Positions 1 through 8,597 of a stretch of DNA of 64,000 nucleotides are shown one piece after another (the stretch's first letter is position 1; the number at the start of each line of letters is the position of its first letter). Source of the stretch: Mycolicibacterium anyangense (GTDB taxonomy: Bacteria; Actinomycetota; Actinomycetes; Mycobacteriales; Mycobacteriaceae); NCBI RefSeq assembly GCF_010731855.1, contig NZ_AP022620.1, forward strand, positions 3,596,001 to 3,660,000. Reading direction: 5' to 3'. Below the pieces are notes generated by a model. It did no database searches. It was not told the DNA's origin and saw nothing but the letters and a program-made list of their open reading frames with translations. The position numbers and the translations under genes were made by a program.

Positions 1-830
1 AGCGGACGCTGCGGCAGGTTCGGCACGTCCAGTATCGAGATGTCGGCGTTGGGGTCGTAGGAGACGACGGTGGCGTCGTAGGTCTGCCCTTCGGCCTCGA
101 CGGTGACGCTGTCCGACCCGGCAACCACGTGCGCATTGGACATCACCCGGTTGGGGGCGATGACGAAACCTGTTCCCTCCAGCACCTTCTGGCAGCCGGG
201 TGCCACACCGCGGATCTTGACGACGCTGGGCCGCGCCGTTGCCACCACCAGACTGTCGGCCAGCGAGGCGTCAGGCGCTTCGACGGCCTGGATAGGGGTG
301 CGCCCGAACGGCTGCAGGACATCCGGCAACCCGGACGTACTGAGCAGGGTCGACATCCGCTTGGGCACGGACTTCAGCCACTCCGGAGCGTATTTGTCCA
401 CCTGCGCAAGCACTTTGGAGCCACGTACGGCGGCGGCAAGATTGGGTTGATCCGAAGACGTCAGCGGGCTGGCCAGCAGCCAGGCGGCGACCAGCACCAC
501 TACCAGCTGCAGCGCCACGCCGATGATCGAGTCGACCGTACGCACCCCGCGGTTGCGGATCGCGCCGCGCACCGCCCGCCCGAGCACCACACCGGCGACC
601 TCGCCGACGACCACCAGCGCCAGGATCAGGAACAGCGCGGCGAACAGCTTGGCCCGCGGGGACTGGATGTGGCTGACGATGTGCGGAGCCAGCATCACGC
701 CGGCGATGGCACCGAGCACCACGCCGACGAACGACATCAACGAGCCCAACGCACCGGAGCGCCAGCCGGATATCGCGGCGACGAACGCCACCACCAGGAC
801 GGCGAGGTCCAGCCATTGCGAACTCGTCAC
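1..830 (-). CDS. marP: MarP, membrane-anchored periplasmic serine protease (C-terminus beyond window)
   Basis: This is the N-terminal 276 residues of a protein that runs off the left edge of the window. It begins with a GTG codon that overlaps the stop of the upstream Nudix gene (GTGA). Four hydrophobic segments (about residues 8-22, 28-50, 62-85 and 102-120) resemble a CvpA-type membrane domain. A chymotrypsin-like protease domain follows, with the catalytic His in NAHVVAG (about residue 234) and an Asp at about residue 263. These match the His235 and Asp264 known in M. tuberculosis MarP (Rv3671c), and the catalytic Ser lies outside the window. The family protease supports resistance to acid and oxidative stress. 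The gene order marP-Nudix-thioredoxin-nth agrees with Rv3671c-Rv3674c. Confidence 0.93.
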   Translation of the reverse strand, partial: MTSSQWLDLAVLVVAFVAAISGWRSGALGSLMSFVGVVLGAIAGVMLAPHIVSHIQSPRAKLFAALFLILALVVVGEVAGVVLGRAVRGAIRNRGVRTVDSIIGVALQLVVVLVAAWLLASPLTSSDQPNLAAAVRGSKVLAQVDKYAPEWLKSVPKRMSTLLSTSGLPDVLQPFGRTPIQAVEAPDASLADSLVVATARPSVVKIRGVAPGCQKVLEGTGFVIAPNRVMSNAHVVAGSDSVTVEAEGQTYDATVVSYDPNADISILDVPNLPQRP

Positions 831-1609
831 AGCGGCCCCTTACTGTTGTCGCCGACGAGTGCCATCGCCTCGTCCAGATCTCGGATGTCTTCGGTGTCCC
901 ACGGTTGTGACCAGCCGGCCACATCGAGCATCGCCGAGATTACGTGACCGGTGAACCCCCACACCAACATCTCGTTGAGCAAAAACGCCGGTCCGGCGAA
1001 ACGCGCCCCCGCATCGGTGCGGTACACCATCAGCCGATTGTCAGGATTGACGAACGCGCGCAGCGGAACCCGGGCGACGATCGCCGTCTCGGCTGCGTCG
1101 ACCACCGCGACCGGCCCGGGGTCAGGCGAGTAGGCGAGCACCGGTACGACGTGAAAGCCCGAGGGCGGGATGAACATTCGTTCCAGGGTGGCCAGCGGAC
1201 TCAGTCGGTTGGGATCCAGGCCCGTCTCCTCCTGGGCCTCCCGCAGGGCAGTCGCCACCGGTCCGGCGTCACCGGGATCTGCCGCCCCGCCGGGAAAGGC
1301 CGCTTGACCGGCGTGGTGTCGCAGTGTGCTGGCCCGCACCGTCAGCAGCAGGTCAGCGTCGTCGGGCACCGCCCCGAGCGGGTGCTCGGAGGGCGGCCCG
1401 GAGAACAGCACCAGCACCGCGGCATCGCGAGACGGCCGGCCGGCGTTGCCCGTGCTGCTCACCGCGGCCAGCAGCTCCGGGGGCACCTTGCGGCGATAGG
1501 CGTGCGGGACGCGGTCGACGTTCTCCACCAGCGGGGCCAGCCACGGCGGCCGCACGTCGGGGTTGAGCGGTATCCCACCCGTCACCCGTGCTCCCTCGCT
1601 CGCGGTCAT
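827..1609 (-). CDS. Nudix hydrolase, CoA pyrophosphatase (NudL/UPF0035) type
   Basis: The 260-residue protein carries the UPF0035 signature, LLLTVR followed by LRHHAGQ and FPGG (about residues 86-108). A Nudix box with REAQEETG comes directly after it. That combination marks NudL-like CoA pyrophosphatases, which cleave CoA or acyl-CoA to 3',5'-ADP and phosphopantetheine; the substrate here is inferred from the family. The ATG overlaps the stop of the thioredoxin gene upstream (ATGA), and its own stop overlaps the marP start. The three genes are therefore probably translated as a coupled unit. The orthologue by position is Rv3672c. Confidence 0.9.
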   Translation of the reverse strand: MTASEGARVTGGIPLNPDVRPPWLAPLVENVDRVPHAYRRKVPPELLAAVSSTGNAGRPSRDAAVLVLFSGPPSEHPLGAVPDDADLLLTVRASTLRHHAGQAAFPGGAADPGDAGPVATALREAQEETGLDPNRLSPLATLERMFIPPSGFHVVPVLAYSPDPGPVAVVDAAETAIVARVPLRAFVNPDNRLMVYRTDAGARFAGPAFLLNEMLVWGFTGHVISAMLDVAGWSQPWDTEDIRDLDEAMALVGDNSKGPL

Positions 1610-2247
1610 TGGAGTGCATTCTTCACCGCGGCGGCAATGTCATCGGCAGTGGTGAATGCCCGCGGCAAGATTGCGGCAACGCTACCGTCCGCCCGCAACA
1701 CCACCGTCGCGGGCATCACATTGGGCACCCCCAGGGCGGCGGCCACCCGCCGCTGACCGTCCTGCAGGGTAGGCAGCCGCACCTTCAGATCGGCCAGACG
1801 CAGCAGGGCTGCCGTCTCGTTCTCGTCCTGGTGCACGGTGATCACCCGGACGTCCGGCCCAGCCCGGCGTTGGTATTCGGCCATCGCGGGCAATTCTTCC
1901 GCGCACGGCCCACACCAGTAGGCCCACAGGTTCAGCACGGTCGGCTGCCCGGCCACCGCGCGGGCGACGTCGACGGCGACGCCGTCGCCCGCGCACTCGA
2001 CGACGATGCCGCGCAGCCTGGCCGGACCGGGGTTGTCCGGGCTGGACGGGCAGGGCGGCAGGTCGGCCTGCTGCCGTGGACCGGCCAGCGCCGCCGGGGT
2101 GTCGGCGTCGCGGTGGGCGCGGGCGGCCTGTGCGCTGGGGGGTCCGCCGCCGGCAGCTGGGTCGTCGTCGAGTTCGACCACGAACGCGGCGACAAGTGCA
2201 GCCACCACAGCCAGCACCACCAGCGTCCAGATTGTCGATCTGGTCAT
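1606..2247 (-). CDS. Membrane-anchored thioredoxin-like protein (TlpA/ResA type)
   Basis: The 213-residue protein starts at the ATG of MTRSTIW. The frame is open further upstream, but that would run into nth. An N-terminal membrane anchor (about residues 6-24) is followed by an Ala/Pro-rich linker and a thioredoxin fold with the redox motif WCGPC (111-115) and a cis-Pro loop (VMPAT). It is probably an extracytoplasmic thiol-disulfide oxidoreductase equivalent to Rv3673c. An extra Cys pair sits in the linker and pre-domain region (about residues 66 and 85). The stop overlaps the Nudix start by four bases. Confidence 0.88.
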   Translation of the reverse strand: MTRSTIWTLVVLAVVAALVAAFVVELDDDPAAGGGPPSAQAARAHRDADTPAALAGPRQQADLPPCPSSPDNPGPARLRGIVVECAGDGVAVDVARAVAGQPTVLNLWAYWCGPCAEELPAMAEYQRRAGPDVRVITVHQDENETAALLRLADLKVRLPTLQDGQRRVAAALGVPNVMPATVVLRADGSVAAILPRAFTTADDIAAAVKNALQ

Positions 2248-2269
2248 CGGCGGGCGGCGAGCCGGACGC

Positions 2270-3031
2270 TCACAGCCCGGCCAGGGCGAGCAGATGCTCG
2301 GTCTCGGGGCCTTTGACCAGCGCGGCTGCCACCAGCGGCTCGGTCGGGCCGACGCCGAAGGAGGGGCAGTCCTTGGCCAGGACGCACACCCCGCAGGCCG
2401 GCTTGCGGGCGTGGCAGACCCGGCGGCCATGGAAGATGACCCGGTGGCTGAGCAGCGTCCACTCGCTGCGCTCGATCAACTCGCCGATGGCGAACTCGAC
2501 CTTGACCGGATCCTCTTCGGCCGTCCAGCGCCAGCGCCGGACCAGACGGCCGAAGTGGGTGTCGACGGTGATGCCGGGGATGTCAAAGGCGTTGCCGAGG
2601 ATCACGTTGGCCGTCTTGCGGCCGACTCCGGGCAGCGTGACCAGCTCATCCAGGGTGTCCGGCACCTGCCCGTCAAACCGCTCGACGAGCTCCTGGCCCA
2701 GCCGGATCAGGGAGGTGGTCTTGTTGCGATAGAACCCAGTGGGCCGGATCAGCTCCTCGAGTTCGGTGCGGTCGGCCTGGGCGTAGTCCAGCGCGGTGCG
2801 GTACCGCTTGAACAGCGCCGGGGTGGTCAGGTTGACCCGCTTGTCGGTGGACTGCGCCGACAGGATGGTGGCGACGGCCAGCTCGAGTGGATTGTTGAAG
2901 TCCAGCTCGCAGTAAACGTGCGGGAAGGCGACGGCCAGCGTCCGGTTCATCCGGCGGGCGCGGCGCACCAGTCCCAGGTGGGTCTCGGAATCCCACTTCT
3001 TCGAGTCCGGTTTCTTGGCGGCCGCGGGCAC
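2270..3031 (-). CDS. nth: Endonuclease III (DNA glycosylase/AP lyase)
   Basis: Base-excision repair enzyme that removes oxidised pyrimidines and nicks at AP sites. The helix-hairpin-helix [13 protein letters not shown] carries the catalytic Lys, VDTHFGR carries the catalytic Asp, and the C-terminus has the [4Fe-4S] pattern C-x6-C-x2-C-x5-C. I chose the GTG of VPAAAKK because a -10-like TACCCT lies 7 nt upstream (3039-3044 on the minus strand), as expected for a leaderless message. The frame stays open to an ATG at 3094, which would add 21 residues with no family similarity. Orthologue of Rv3674c. Confidence 0.93.
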   Translation of the reverse strand: MPAAAKKPDSKKWDSETHLGLVRRARRMNRTLAVAFPHVYCELDFNNPLELAVATILSAQSTDKRVNLTTPALFKRYRTALDYAQADRTELEELIRPTGFYRNKTTSLIRLGQELVERFDGQVPDTLDELVTLPGVGRKTANVILGNAFDIPGITVDTHFGRLVRRWRWTAEEDPVKVEFAIGELIERSEWTLLSHRVIFHGRRVCHARKPACGVCVLAKDCPSFGVGPTEPLVAAALVKGPETEHLLALAGL

Positions 3032-3038
3032 GCTGCCA

Positions 3039-3044
3039 AGGGTA
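3039..3044 (-). promoter_or_regulatory. -10 element for leaderless nth
   Basis: TACCCT on the minus strand fits the mycobacterial TANNNT consensus and ends 7 nt before the chosen GTG. Transcription would then start at or next to the start codon. Confidence 0.4.
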
Positions 3045-3136
3045 CTGACGAGCTCCGACGAATAGTGACCGAGCTGCGGGCAGACCGGTGACAATTCGTG
3101 ATCTGGCCGAGACCTTGCCCGTGTTTACTTTGCCGG

Positions 3137-3436
3137 GTGACCTGGTTGCTCGCGGTGTGTGTCCCCGGGCTGATGATGCTCTCAACCTTCGGGTTGCAGC
3201 GCCTGGAAAGCAGCCTGGAAACCGATCGGGCAGCCGCCGACGAGGTCGCCGAGTACCTCAAGCAGGCCGAGGAGGCGCGCAGGCAGGCGCCGCCGCGTCC
3301 GGCGCCCGAGGAGCCCCGCCCCGTCGATGTTCACCATCTGTTGAATGCCGACGAGCCGGGTTTGCCGACGCGCTCCTACGCGCACGCGAGGCCGAATCCG
3401 CAGTTTCACCGGACTCAATACGCCAATCGTGTGTAG
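3137..3436 (+). CDS. Small single-pass membrane protein (Rv3675-like)
   Basis: This roughly 99-residue protein starts at the GTG of VTWLLAVCVPG. It has one N-terminal hydrophobic segment (about residues 2-18), a short charged helix rich in Glu and Ala, and a Pro-rich segment ending in RPNPQFHRTQYANRV. A -10-like TACTTT at 3126-3131 lies 5 nt before the GTG, consistent with a leaderless start. An upstream ATG at 3098 is open in frame but gives an unlikely Cys/Pro-rich extension. It sits between divergent nth and co-directional crp, exactly where M. tuberculosis has Rv3675. The function is unknown. Confidence 0.65.
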   Translation: MTWLLAVCVPGLMMLSTFGLQRLESSLETDRAAADEVAEYLKQAEEARRQAPPRPAPEEPRPVDVHHLLNADEPGLPTRSYAHARPNPQFHRTQYANRV

Positions 3437-3530
3437 CGTTGGCACGTTGCCAGGTGTGCTACCTCTAGACTGACGTCGACATAGAGCTGGCCTGAGCATG
3501 ACTGACAATCAATGACCTAAGAGGGGCAAC

Positions 3531-4205
3531 GTGGACGAGATCCTGGCGAGGGCCGGAATCTTCCAGGGGGTTGAACCCAGCGCAGTTTCCGCGCTGACCA
3601 AGCAACTGCAGCCGGTGGACTTCCCGCGGGGGCATACCGTGTTCGCCGAAGGCGAGCCCGGCGACCGGCTGTACATCATCATCTCCGGCAAGGTGAAGAT
3701 CGGCCGGCGTTCCCCGGACGGTCGGGAGAACCTGCTGACGATCATGGGCCCGTCGGACATGTTCGGCGAGTTGTCGATCTTCGACCCGGGTCCCCGCACG
3801 TCGAGCGCCACCACGATCACCGAGGTGCGCGCCGTGTCGATGGACCGCGACGCGCTGCGCGCGTGGATCGCCGATCGGCCCGAGATCGCTGAGCAGCTAC
3901 TTCGCGTTTTGGCCCGCCGCCTGCGGCGCACCAACAACAACCTGGCCGACCTGATCTTCACCGACGTGCCGGGCCGGGTGGCCAAGCAGCTGCTTCAGCT
4001 CGCTCAGCGCTTCGGCACCCAGGAGGGCGGCGCGCTGCGTGTCACCCATGACCTGACTCAGGAAGAGATCGCCCAGCTTGTCGGCGCCTCGCGCGAGACG
4101 GTGAACAAGGCCCTGGCCGACTTCGCCCACCGCGGGTGGATCCGCCTCGAAGGCAAGAGCGTGCTGATCAGCGACAGCGAGCGCCTCGCGAGGCGCGCCC
4201 GCTAA
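3531..4205 (+). CDS. crp: Crp, cAMP-responsive transcription regulator
   Basis: The 224-residue CRP/FNR regulator has an N-terminal cyclic-nucleotide-binding beta-roll (about residues 10-125). The phosphate-binding cassette is [18 protein letters not shown], with the Glu and Arg that contact cAMP. The C-terminal winged helix reads [21 protein letters not shown] (about 170-190, quoted in part). The start is a GTG preceded by the strong ribosome-binding site AAGAGGGG, and a TAGACT -10-like element lies at 3466-3471. Orthologue of Rv3676, a global regulator of starvation and persistence genes including whiB1 and rpfA in M. tuberculosis. It is convergent with the metallo-beta-lactamase gene. Confidence 0.95.
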   Translation: MDEILARAGIFQGVEPSAVSALTKQLQPVDFPRGHTVFAEGEPGDRLYIIISGKVKIGRRSPDGRENLLTIMGPSDMFGELSIFDPGPRTSSATTITEVRAVSMDRDALRAWIADRPEIAEQLLRVLARRLRRTNNNLADLIFTDVPGRVAKQLLQLAQRFGTQEGGALRVTHDLTQEEIAQLVGASRETVNKALADFAHRGWIRLEGKSVLISDSERLARRAR

Positions 4206-4206
4206 C

Positions 4207-4255
4207 GATTTCGGCGCGGTTCTCGTCCCTACTCGACGGCAACCGCGCCGAAATC
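4207..4255. terminator. Bidirectional hairpin between crp and the MBL gene
   Basis: Perfect 15-bp arms, GATTTCGGCGCGGTT and its complement, enclose a 19-nt loop two bases after the crp stop. The right arm overlaps the last codons of the convergent gene. There is no U-tract, as is usual for mycobacterial hairpin terminators. The same 15-mer arm recurs at 45005-45053. Confidence 0.6.
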
Positions 4256-5054
4256 ACGTCCTGAGGTAGTCCAGCTGGGCCCGCACGGATTTCTCCGCGG
4301 CGTCCCACAGCTTCTCGTCGACATCGGTATAGACGTGTTCGACGACTTCACGTGCCGTCGCGTCCGCACCGAGGGTGCGTAACGCCGCCCGGACCTGGTC
4401 CAGGCGCTCCTCGCGGTGAGCCAGGTACATGGTGGTGACGGCGGCGATGTCATCGAGTTCGGGGCCGTGCCCCGGTAGCACCCGCAGCCTGCCCAGCGCC
4501 TGAAGCCGGCGCAAGGACTCCAGATAGTCGGCGAGGCTGCCGTCCTCGTCGTCGATGACCGTGGTGCCGCGGCCCAGCACCGTGTCGCCGGTCAGCACCG
4601 CCCTTCTCCCGTCGCTGCGCTCGCCCCGGCCGTCCTCGAGGATGAAGGACAGCGAGTCGGCGGTATGCCCGGGAGTGGCCATCACGGTGATCCGCACCCC
4701 GGCGGCGTCAATCACCTCACCGTCGGTCAGCGGTCCGCCCAACCCACGCAGGAAGCCGCTGCCGACGGACCGCACGGTGGCCCCGGTGGCGTCGCGGATC
4801 TTGTCGATCCCGCCAGTATGGTCGTCGTGCTTGTGGCTGATGAGGACCAGCGAAATGGTGCCGAGGCCGGCGAGCCGGGCGATGTGCTCGTCATCGTCGG
4901 GCCCGGGATCGACGACGACCATCTCGTCGCTACCCGGACCGCGCACCACCCAGGTGTTGGTGCCGTCGAGCGTCATGATGCCCGGGTTGTTGCACAGCAG
5001 CACCGAGGCGACGTCGGTGACGGGCCTCAGCACCCCGTACGCCGGATGGGTCAT
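4254..5054 (-). CDS. Metallo-beta-lactamase-fold hydrolase (LACTB2-like)
   Basis: The 266-residue protein starts at MTHPAYG. It carries the metal site SHKHDDHTGG (HxHxDH), a second His in TPGHTADS, the Asp in LTGDTVLGRG and a C-terminal His in LPGHGPEL. The short C-terminal winged-helix-like domain is typical of LACTB2-type enzymes, some of which are RNA nucleases. The specific substrate cannot be read from the sequence. Its ATG overlaps the RidA stop (ATGA). Orthologue of Rv3677c. Confidence 0.88.
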   Translation of the reverse strand: MTHPAYGVLRPVTDVASVLLCNNPGIMTLDGTNTWVVRGPGSDEMVVVDPGPDDDEHIARLAGLGTISLVLISHKHDDHTGGIDKIRDATGATVRSVGSGFLRGLGGPLTDGEVIDAAGVRITVMATPGHTADSLSFILEDGRGERSDGRRAVLTGDTVLGRGTTVIDDEDGSLADYLESLRRLQALGRLRVLPGHGPELDDIAAVTTMYLAHREERLDQVRAALRTLGADATAREVVEHVYTDVDEKLWDAAEKSVRAQLDYLRT

Positions 5055-5506
5055 TGCACCTCGACGATGAGCTCGACCTCGACGGGCGCGTCGAGCGGAA
5101 GCTCGGAGACGCCGACAGCGGAGCGGGCGTGGGCGCCGGCCTCGCCGAACACCTCGCCGAGGAACTCCGAGGCCCCGTTGATGACGCCGGGCTGGCCGCC
5201 GAAGCCGGGCGCGGAGGCGACGAACCCGACCACCTTGACGACCTTGACGACGTTGTCGATGCCGACCAGCGCGTCGATGGCGGCCAACGCGTTGAGCGCG
5301 CACAGCCGGGCAGCGACCTTGGCCTGCTCAGGGCTCACCTCGGCGCCGACCTTGCCGGTGTCGGTGAGCTGGCCGGCTTCCATGGGCAGCTGGCCTGCCG
5401 TGTACACCAGGTTGCCGGTACGCACGGCGGGGACGTACGCCGCCAGCGGCTTGACGACGGTGGGCAGGGTCAGGCCCAGCTCGGCCAGTCTCTGAGAAGG
5501 GGTCAC
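5051..5506 (-). CDS. RidA/YjgF-family protein
   Basis: The 151-residue protein starts at the GTG of VTPSQRLAELG, which overlaps the stop of the small gene upstream (GTGA). The segment around YTAGQLPMEAG and the C-terminal block with ELPLDAPVEVELIVEVQ are family features. RidA enzymes hydrolyse reactive enamine/imine intermediates of PLP enzymes. It is the middle gene of a three-gene overlapping operon and the orthologue of Rv3678c. Confidence 0.85.
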   Translation of the reverse strand: MTPSQRLAELGLTLPTVVKPLAAYVPAVRTGNLVYTAGQLPMEAGQLTDTGKVGAEVSPEQAKVAARLCALNALAAIDALVGIDNVVKVVKVVGFVASAPGFGGQPGVINGASEFLGEVFGEAGAHARSAVGVSELPLDAPVEVELIVEVQ

Positions 5507-5664
5507 TTCGGCCGCTTGAGGTAGGCGACGTGTTGTTCGCCGGTCGGGCCGGGCAGGACGGCTACCAATTCCCAGCCGTCGGCGCCCCACTGGTCGAGGA
5601 TCTGTTTGGTCGCGTGGGTCAGCAGGGGGACCGTGGCGTATTCCCATGTCGTCGGTTCGCTCAT
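5503..5664 (-). CDS. Small DUF4177-like protein
   Basis: A 53-residue ORF that reads MSEPTTWEYATVPLL at its start. It contains the WEY and GADGWELVAVLP blocks characteristic of DUF4177-like small proteins and ends in AYLKRPK. Its TGA overlaps the GTG of RidA by the GTGA arrangement, which strongly supports translation. It corresponds in position to Rv3678A. No function is known. Confidence 0.8.
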   Translation of the reverse strand: MSEPTTWEYATVPLLTHATKQILDQWGADGWELVAVLPGPTGEQHVAYLKRPK

Positions 5665-5720
5665 GGCCGAAGCCTATCGCTGAACTCGGCAATCGCTGAG
5701 GGCCCCGGGACGGCCTTGGT

Positions 5721-5726
5721 TAGCAT
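5721..5726 (+). promoter_or_regulatory. -10 element for leaderless bagA
   Basis: TAGCAT matches TANNNT and ends 6 nt before the bagA ATG. No ribosome-binding site is present, so a leaderless transcript is likely. Confidence 0.4.
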
Positions 5727-5732
5727 GCACTG

Positions 5733-6752
5733 ATGGCGACCACTTCGAGCGACGGCGCTGCCGTCGGCTGGCCCTCCCGCCTGAGCAAAGCACGGCTGCA
5801 CTTCGTGACGGGCAAAGGCGGTACTGGCAAGACCACCGTCGCCGCGGCCCTGGCGCTGACGCTGGCGGCCGGTGGCCGGCGGGTGCTGCTCGTGGAAGTC
5901 GAAGGGCGGCAAGGCATTGCCCAGCTGTTCGATGTGCCGCCGCTGCCCTACGAGGAGTCCAAGATCGCCACCGCCGATGGCGGCGGACACGTCAACGCCT
6001 TGGCGATCGACATCGAGGCGGCGTTCCTGGAATACCTCGACATGTTCTACAACCTGGGCATCGCCGGCCGCGCGATGCGCCGGATCGGGGCCATCGAGTT
6101 CGCCACCACCATCGCGCCGGGGCTGCGTGACGTGCTACTCACCGGCAAGATCAAGGAATCGGTGGTCCGGCTGGACCGCAACAAGAAGCCGGTCTACGAC
6201 GCGATCGTCGTCGACTCTCCCCCCACCGGGCGGATCGCGCGGTTCCTCGACGTCACCAAGGCGGTCTCGGATCTGGCCAAGGGCGGGCCGGTGCATTCGC
6301 AGGCCGAAGGCGTGGTGAAACTGCTGCATTCCGAGCAGACCGCGATCCACCTCGTCACCCTGCTGGAGGCGCTGCCGATCCAGGAGACCATCGAGGCGAT
6401 CGAGGAACTCGAAGAGCTCGAACTGCCGATCGGCAGCGTGATCGTCAACCGGAACATCCCGCCGTTCCTGCCGCCTGCGGATCTGGCCAAGGCCGCCGAG
6501 GGTGACATCGACGCCGACGCAGTGCGTGCCGGGCTGGGCAAGGCCGGTATCACCCTGGACGACGCCGATTTCGCCGGGCTGCTCACCGAGACCATCGAGC
6601 ATGCCACCCGGATCCGGGCCCGCACGGAAAGTGCCGAACAGTTGGACCGGTTGAAGGTTCCGCGGCTGGAGCTGCCCACCATCGCCGACGGCGTGGATCT
6701 GGGGAGCCTGTACGAGTTGGCGGAAACGCTTGCGCAGCAAGGAGTTAGGTAG
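5733..6752 (+). CDS. bagA: Get3/ArsA-like ATPase, first subunit
   Basis: The 339-residue ATPase has the deviant Walker A GKGGTGKT (27-34) of the ArsA/Get3/MinD class, and VDSPPTGR as the switch II region. Its orthologue Rv3679 forms a complex with Rv3680 that has been described as a bacterial Get3-like pair, BagA/BagB; a role in metabolism of some carbon sources has been reported. The role in this species is inferred. Its TAG is followed directly by the ATG of the second subunit, so the two are co-translated. Confidence 0.88.
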   Translation: MATTSSDGAAVGWPSRLSKARLHFVTGKGGTGKTTVAAALALTLAAGGRRVLLVEVEGRQGIAQLFDVPPLPYEESKIATADGGGHVNALAIDIEAAFLEYLDMFYNLGIAGRAMRRIGAIEFATTIAPGLRDVLLTGKIKESVVRLDRNKKPVYDAIVVDSPPTGRIARFLDVTKAVSDLAKGGPVHSQAEGVVKLLHSEQTAIHLVTLLEALPIQETIEAIEELEELELPIGSVIVNRNIPPFLPPADLAKAAEGDIDADAVRAGLGKAGITLDDADFAGLLTETIEHATRIRARTESAEQLDRLKVPRLELPTIADGVDLGSLYELAETLAQQGVR

Positions 6753-7880
6753 ATGAGTGGCGCAGCTGCAGCGCTCGACATGAAGTCGATCCTCACCGAC
6801 AAGTCCAACCGCGTCGTCGTCTGCTGCGGCGCGGGCGGCGTCGGCAAGACCACCACCGCGGCGGCAATGGCGGTGCGCGCCGCCGAATACGGCCGCACGG
6901 TGGTGGTTCTCACCATCGACCCGGCCAAGCGGCTGGCCCAGGCCCTCGGCATCCGGGAGCTGGGTAACGAACCGCAGCGGGTCCCGCTGGCTCCCGAGGT
7001 GACCGGCGAACTGCACGCGATGATGCTCGACATGCGCCGCACGTTCGACGACATGGTCATCGAACACTCGGGACCGCAACGCGCACAAGCGATTTTGGAT
7101 AACCAGTTCTATCAGACCGTGGCGACCTCACTGGCGGGCACGCAGGAGTACATGGCCATGGAGAAGCTTGGCCAACTACTCGGCCAGGACCGCTGGGATC
7201 TGGTGGTGGTCGACACCCCACCCTCGCGTAATGCGCTGGACTTCCTGGATGCTCCCAAACGGCTGGGCAGTTTCATGGACGGCCGGTTGTGGCGGTTGCT
7301 GTTGGCTCCCGGTAAGGGCATCGGCCGCCTGGTCACCGGCGTGGTCGGTTTGGCGATGAAGGCGATGTCGACGATCCTCGGTTCGCAGATGCTTTCCGAC
7401 GCTTCGGCATTCGTGCAGTCGCTGGACTCGACGTTCGGCGGCTTCCGGGAGAAGGCGGACCGGACCTACGAATTGCTCAAGCGGCGCGGCACCCAGTTCG
7501 TGGTGGTGTCGGCGGCCGAACCCGATGCGCTGCGTGAGGCGTCGTTCTTCGTCGACCGGCTCTCCGAGGAGTCGATGCCCCTGGCGGGCCTGATCCTCAA
7601 CCGGACCCATCCGACGTTGTGCTCGTTGACGGTGGAGCGGGCCGTCGATGCCGCCGAGGAGCTGAAATCCGGATCCAACGGCGACCAGCTGGCGGCGGCG
7701 GTGCTGGAGGTTCACGCCGACCGGGCGCAGACCGCCAAGCGGGAGATCAGGCTGCTGTCCCGGTTCACCGGGGCGAATCCGCATGTGCCGTGGATCGGGG
7801 TTCCGTCGCTGCCGTTCGATGTCTCTGATCTCGATGCGCTGCAGGCGATCGCCGATCAGATCACGGGTGAAACGACATGA
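6753..7880 (+). CDS. bagB: Get3/ArsA-like ATPase, second subunit
   Basis: The 375-residue partner ATPase has the deviant Walker A GAGGVGKT (26-33) and the switch II motif [16 protein letters not shown]. The central hydrophobic, Met-rich helical region (about 190-215) is where Get3-like proteins bind hydrophobic clients. It abuts bagA with no spacer (TAGATG). Orthologue of Rv3680. It is convergent with whiB4, with a small hairpin between them. Confidence 0.88.
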   Translation: MSGAAAALDMKSILTDKSNRVVVCCGAGGVGKTTTAAAMAVRAAEYGRTVVVLTIDPAKRLAQALGIRELGNEPQRVPLAPEVTGELHAMMLDMRRTFDDMVIEHSGPQRAQAILDNQFYQTVATSLAGTQEYMAMEKLGQLLGQDRWDLVVVDTPPSRNALDFLDAPKRLGSFMDGRLWRLLLAPGKGIGRLVTGVVGLAMKAMSTILGSQMLSDASAFVQSLDSTFGGFREKADRTYELLKRRGTQFVVVSAAEPDALREASFFVDRLSEESMPLAGLILNRTHPTLCSLTVERAVDAAEELKSGSNGDQLAAAVLEVHADRAQTAKREIRLLSRFTGANPHVPWIGVPSLPFDVSDLDALQAIADQITGETT

Positions 7881-7913
7881 CCGTCGCTAGCTGACGGATA
7901 CGAAAATTTGCTT

Positions 7914-7926
7914 GGGGCGTTGCCCC
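7914..7926. terminator. Short hairpin between bagB and whiB4
   Basis: GGGGC-GTT-GCCCC lies 33 nt after the bagB stop and 14 nt from the whiB4 stop. It could end either transcript. The stem is only 5 bp, so support is modest. Confidence 0.35.
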
Positions 7927-7940
7927 GCGTCAATAACGAG

Positions 7941-8294
7941 TTAGCTGACGCTGCGGTGCTTGCGCTGGGAGGAGAAGAACTCGGCCCAGGACACCACCTC
8001 GGGATGCTGCTTGAGCAGGGCGCGGCGCTGACGCTCGGTCATACCGCCCCATACGCCGAACTCCACCCGGTTGTCCAGGGCGTCGGCGCCGCATTCGGCC
8101 ATCACCGGGCAGTGCCGGCAGATCACGGCAGCCTTGCGCTGGGCGGCGCCGCGAACGAAGAGCTCGTCGGGATCAGTGGATCGGCACAGCGCCTTGGACA
8201 CCCACGCGATACGGGATTCTCCGTCGACACCGTGGATGGAACCGGGTACCGAAACTGCGCTGGTCCTGCGGGCAGCGGGCCGAGTAGCTGACAC
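7941..8294 (-). CDS. whiB4: WhiB4, [4Fe-4S] redox-sensing regulator
   Basis: The 117-residue protein has cluster ligands Cys37, Cys59, Cys62 and Cys68 (C-x21-C-x2-C-x5-C) and the GVWGG turn followed by a basic ERQRRALLKQ segment, all diagnostic of WhiB proteins. The GTG start follows the strong ribosome-binding site AGGAAGGGG; a longer upstream reading frame exists but lacks this signal. WhiB4 in M. tuberculosis (Rv3681c) represses antioxidant genes and compacts DNA when oxidised. It is divergent from ponA2. Confidence 0.94.
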   Translation of the reverse strand: MSATRPAARRTSAVSVPGSIHGVDGESRIAWVSKALCRSTDPDELFVRGAAQRKAAVICRHCPVMAECGADALDNRVEFGVWGGMTERQRRALLKQHPEVVSWAEFFSSQRKHRSVS

Positions 8295-8597
8295 CGGCGA
8301 TCCCCTTCCTCCGGGCCGCTGCGTGAGCGGCGCACTCTTCAGGTGTAGAACGTGCATGCGATCTACGCCACATTGCGATCCTGAGTGTTACCTGAATCGC
8401 ACTGTCTGTTTAAGTTAGGTGGTCAGGTATCGTTTGCGCAACAGTTAGATCTCAGCTTTTTTGGGACGATCGTCCAGTCCGGCTCAAATTTTGGCGTGAG
8501 CTGCCATTTTCTAACTCCCCCGTAAATTCCCCGGGGTCATCATTGCCCGCGTAGGGACGGTCCGCAAGACCCCGAAGGTCCTCAGTACTCTGTACCC
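8295..8597. other. Intergenic region between whiB4 and ponA2
   Basis: About 300 bases hold the two divergent starts. On the minus side the whiB4 ribosome-binding site is at 8301-8310. On the plus side there is a -10 for ponA2 at 8586-8591. The stretch around 8390-8520 is richer in A and T than its surroundings and probably holds the whiB4 promoter. I see no credible gene in it. Confidence 0.5.
8586..8591 (+). promoter_or_regulatory. -10 element for leaderless ponA2
   Basis: TACTCT ends 6 nt before the ponA2 ATG, and no Shine-Dalgarno sequence is present. The identical hexamer sits at the same place before the next gene (11086-11091). Confidence 0.45.

Noticed and set aside
3425-3450. Possible Crp-binding site upstream of crp (TGTGT...GGCAC)
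   Set aside because: Only one half-site matches TGTGA-N6-TCACA; too weak to claim autoregulation.
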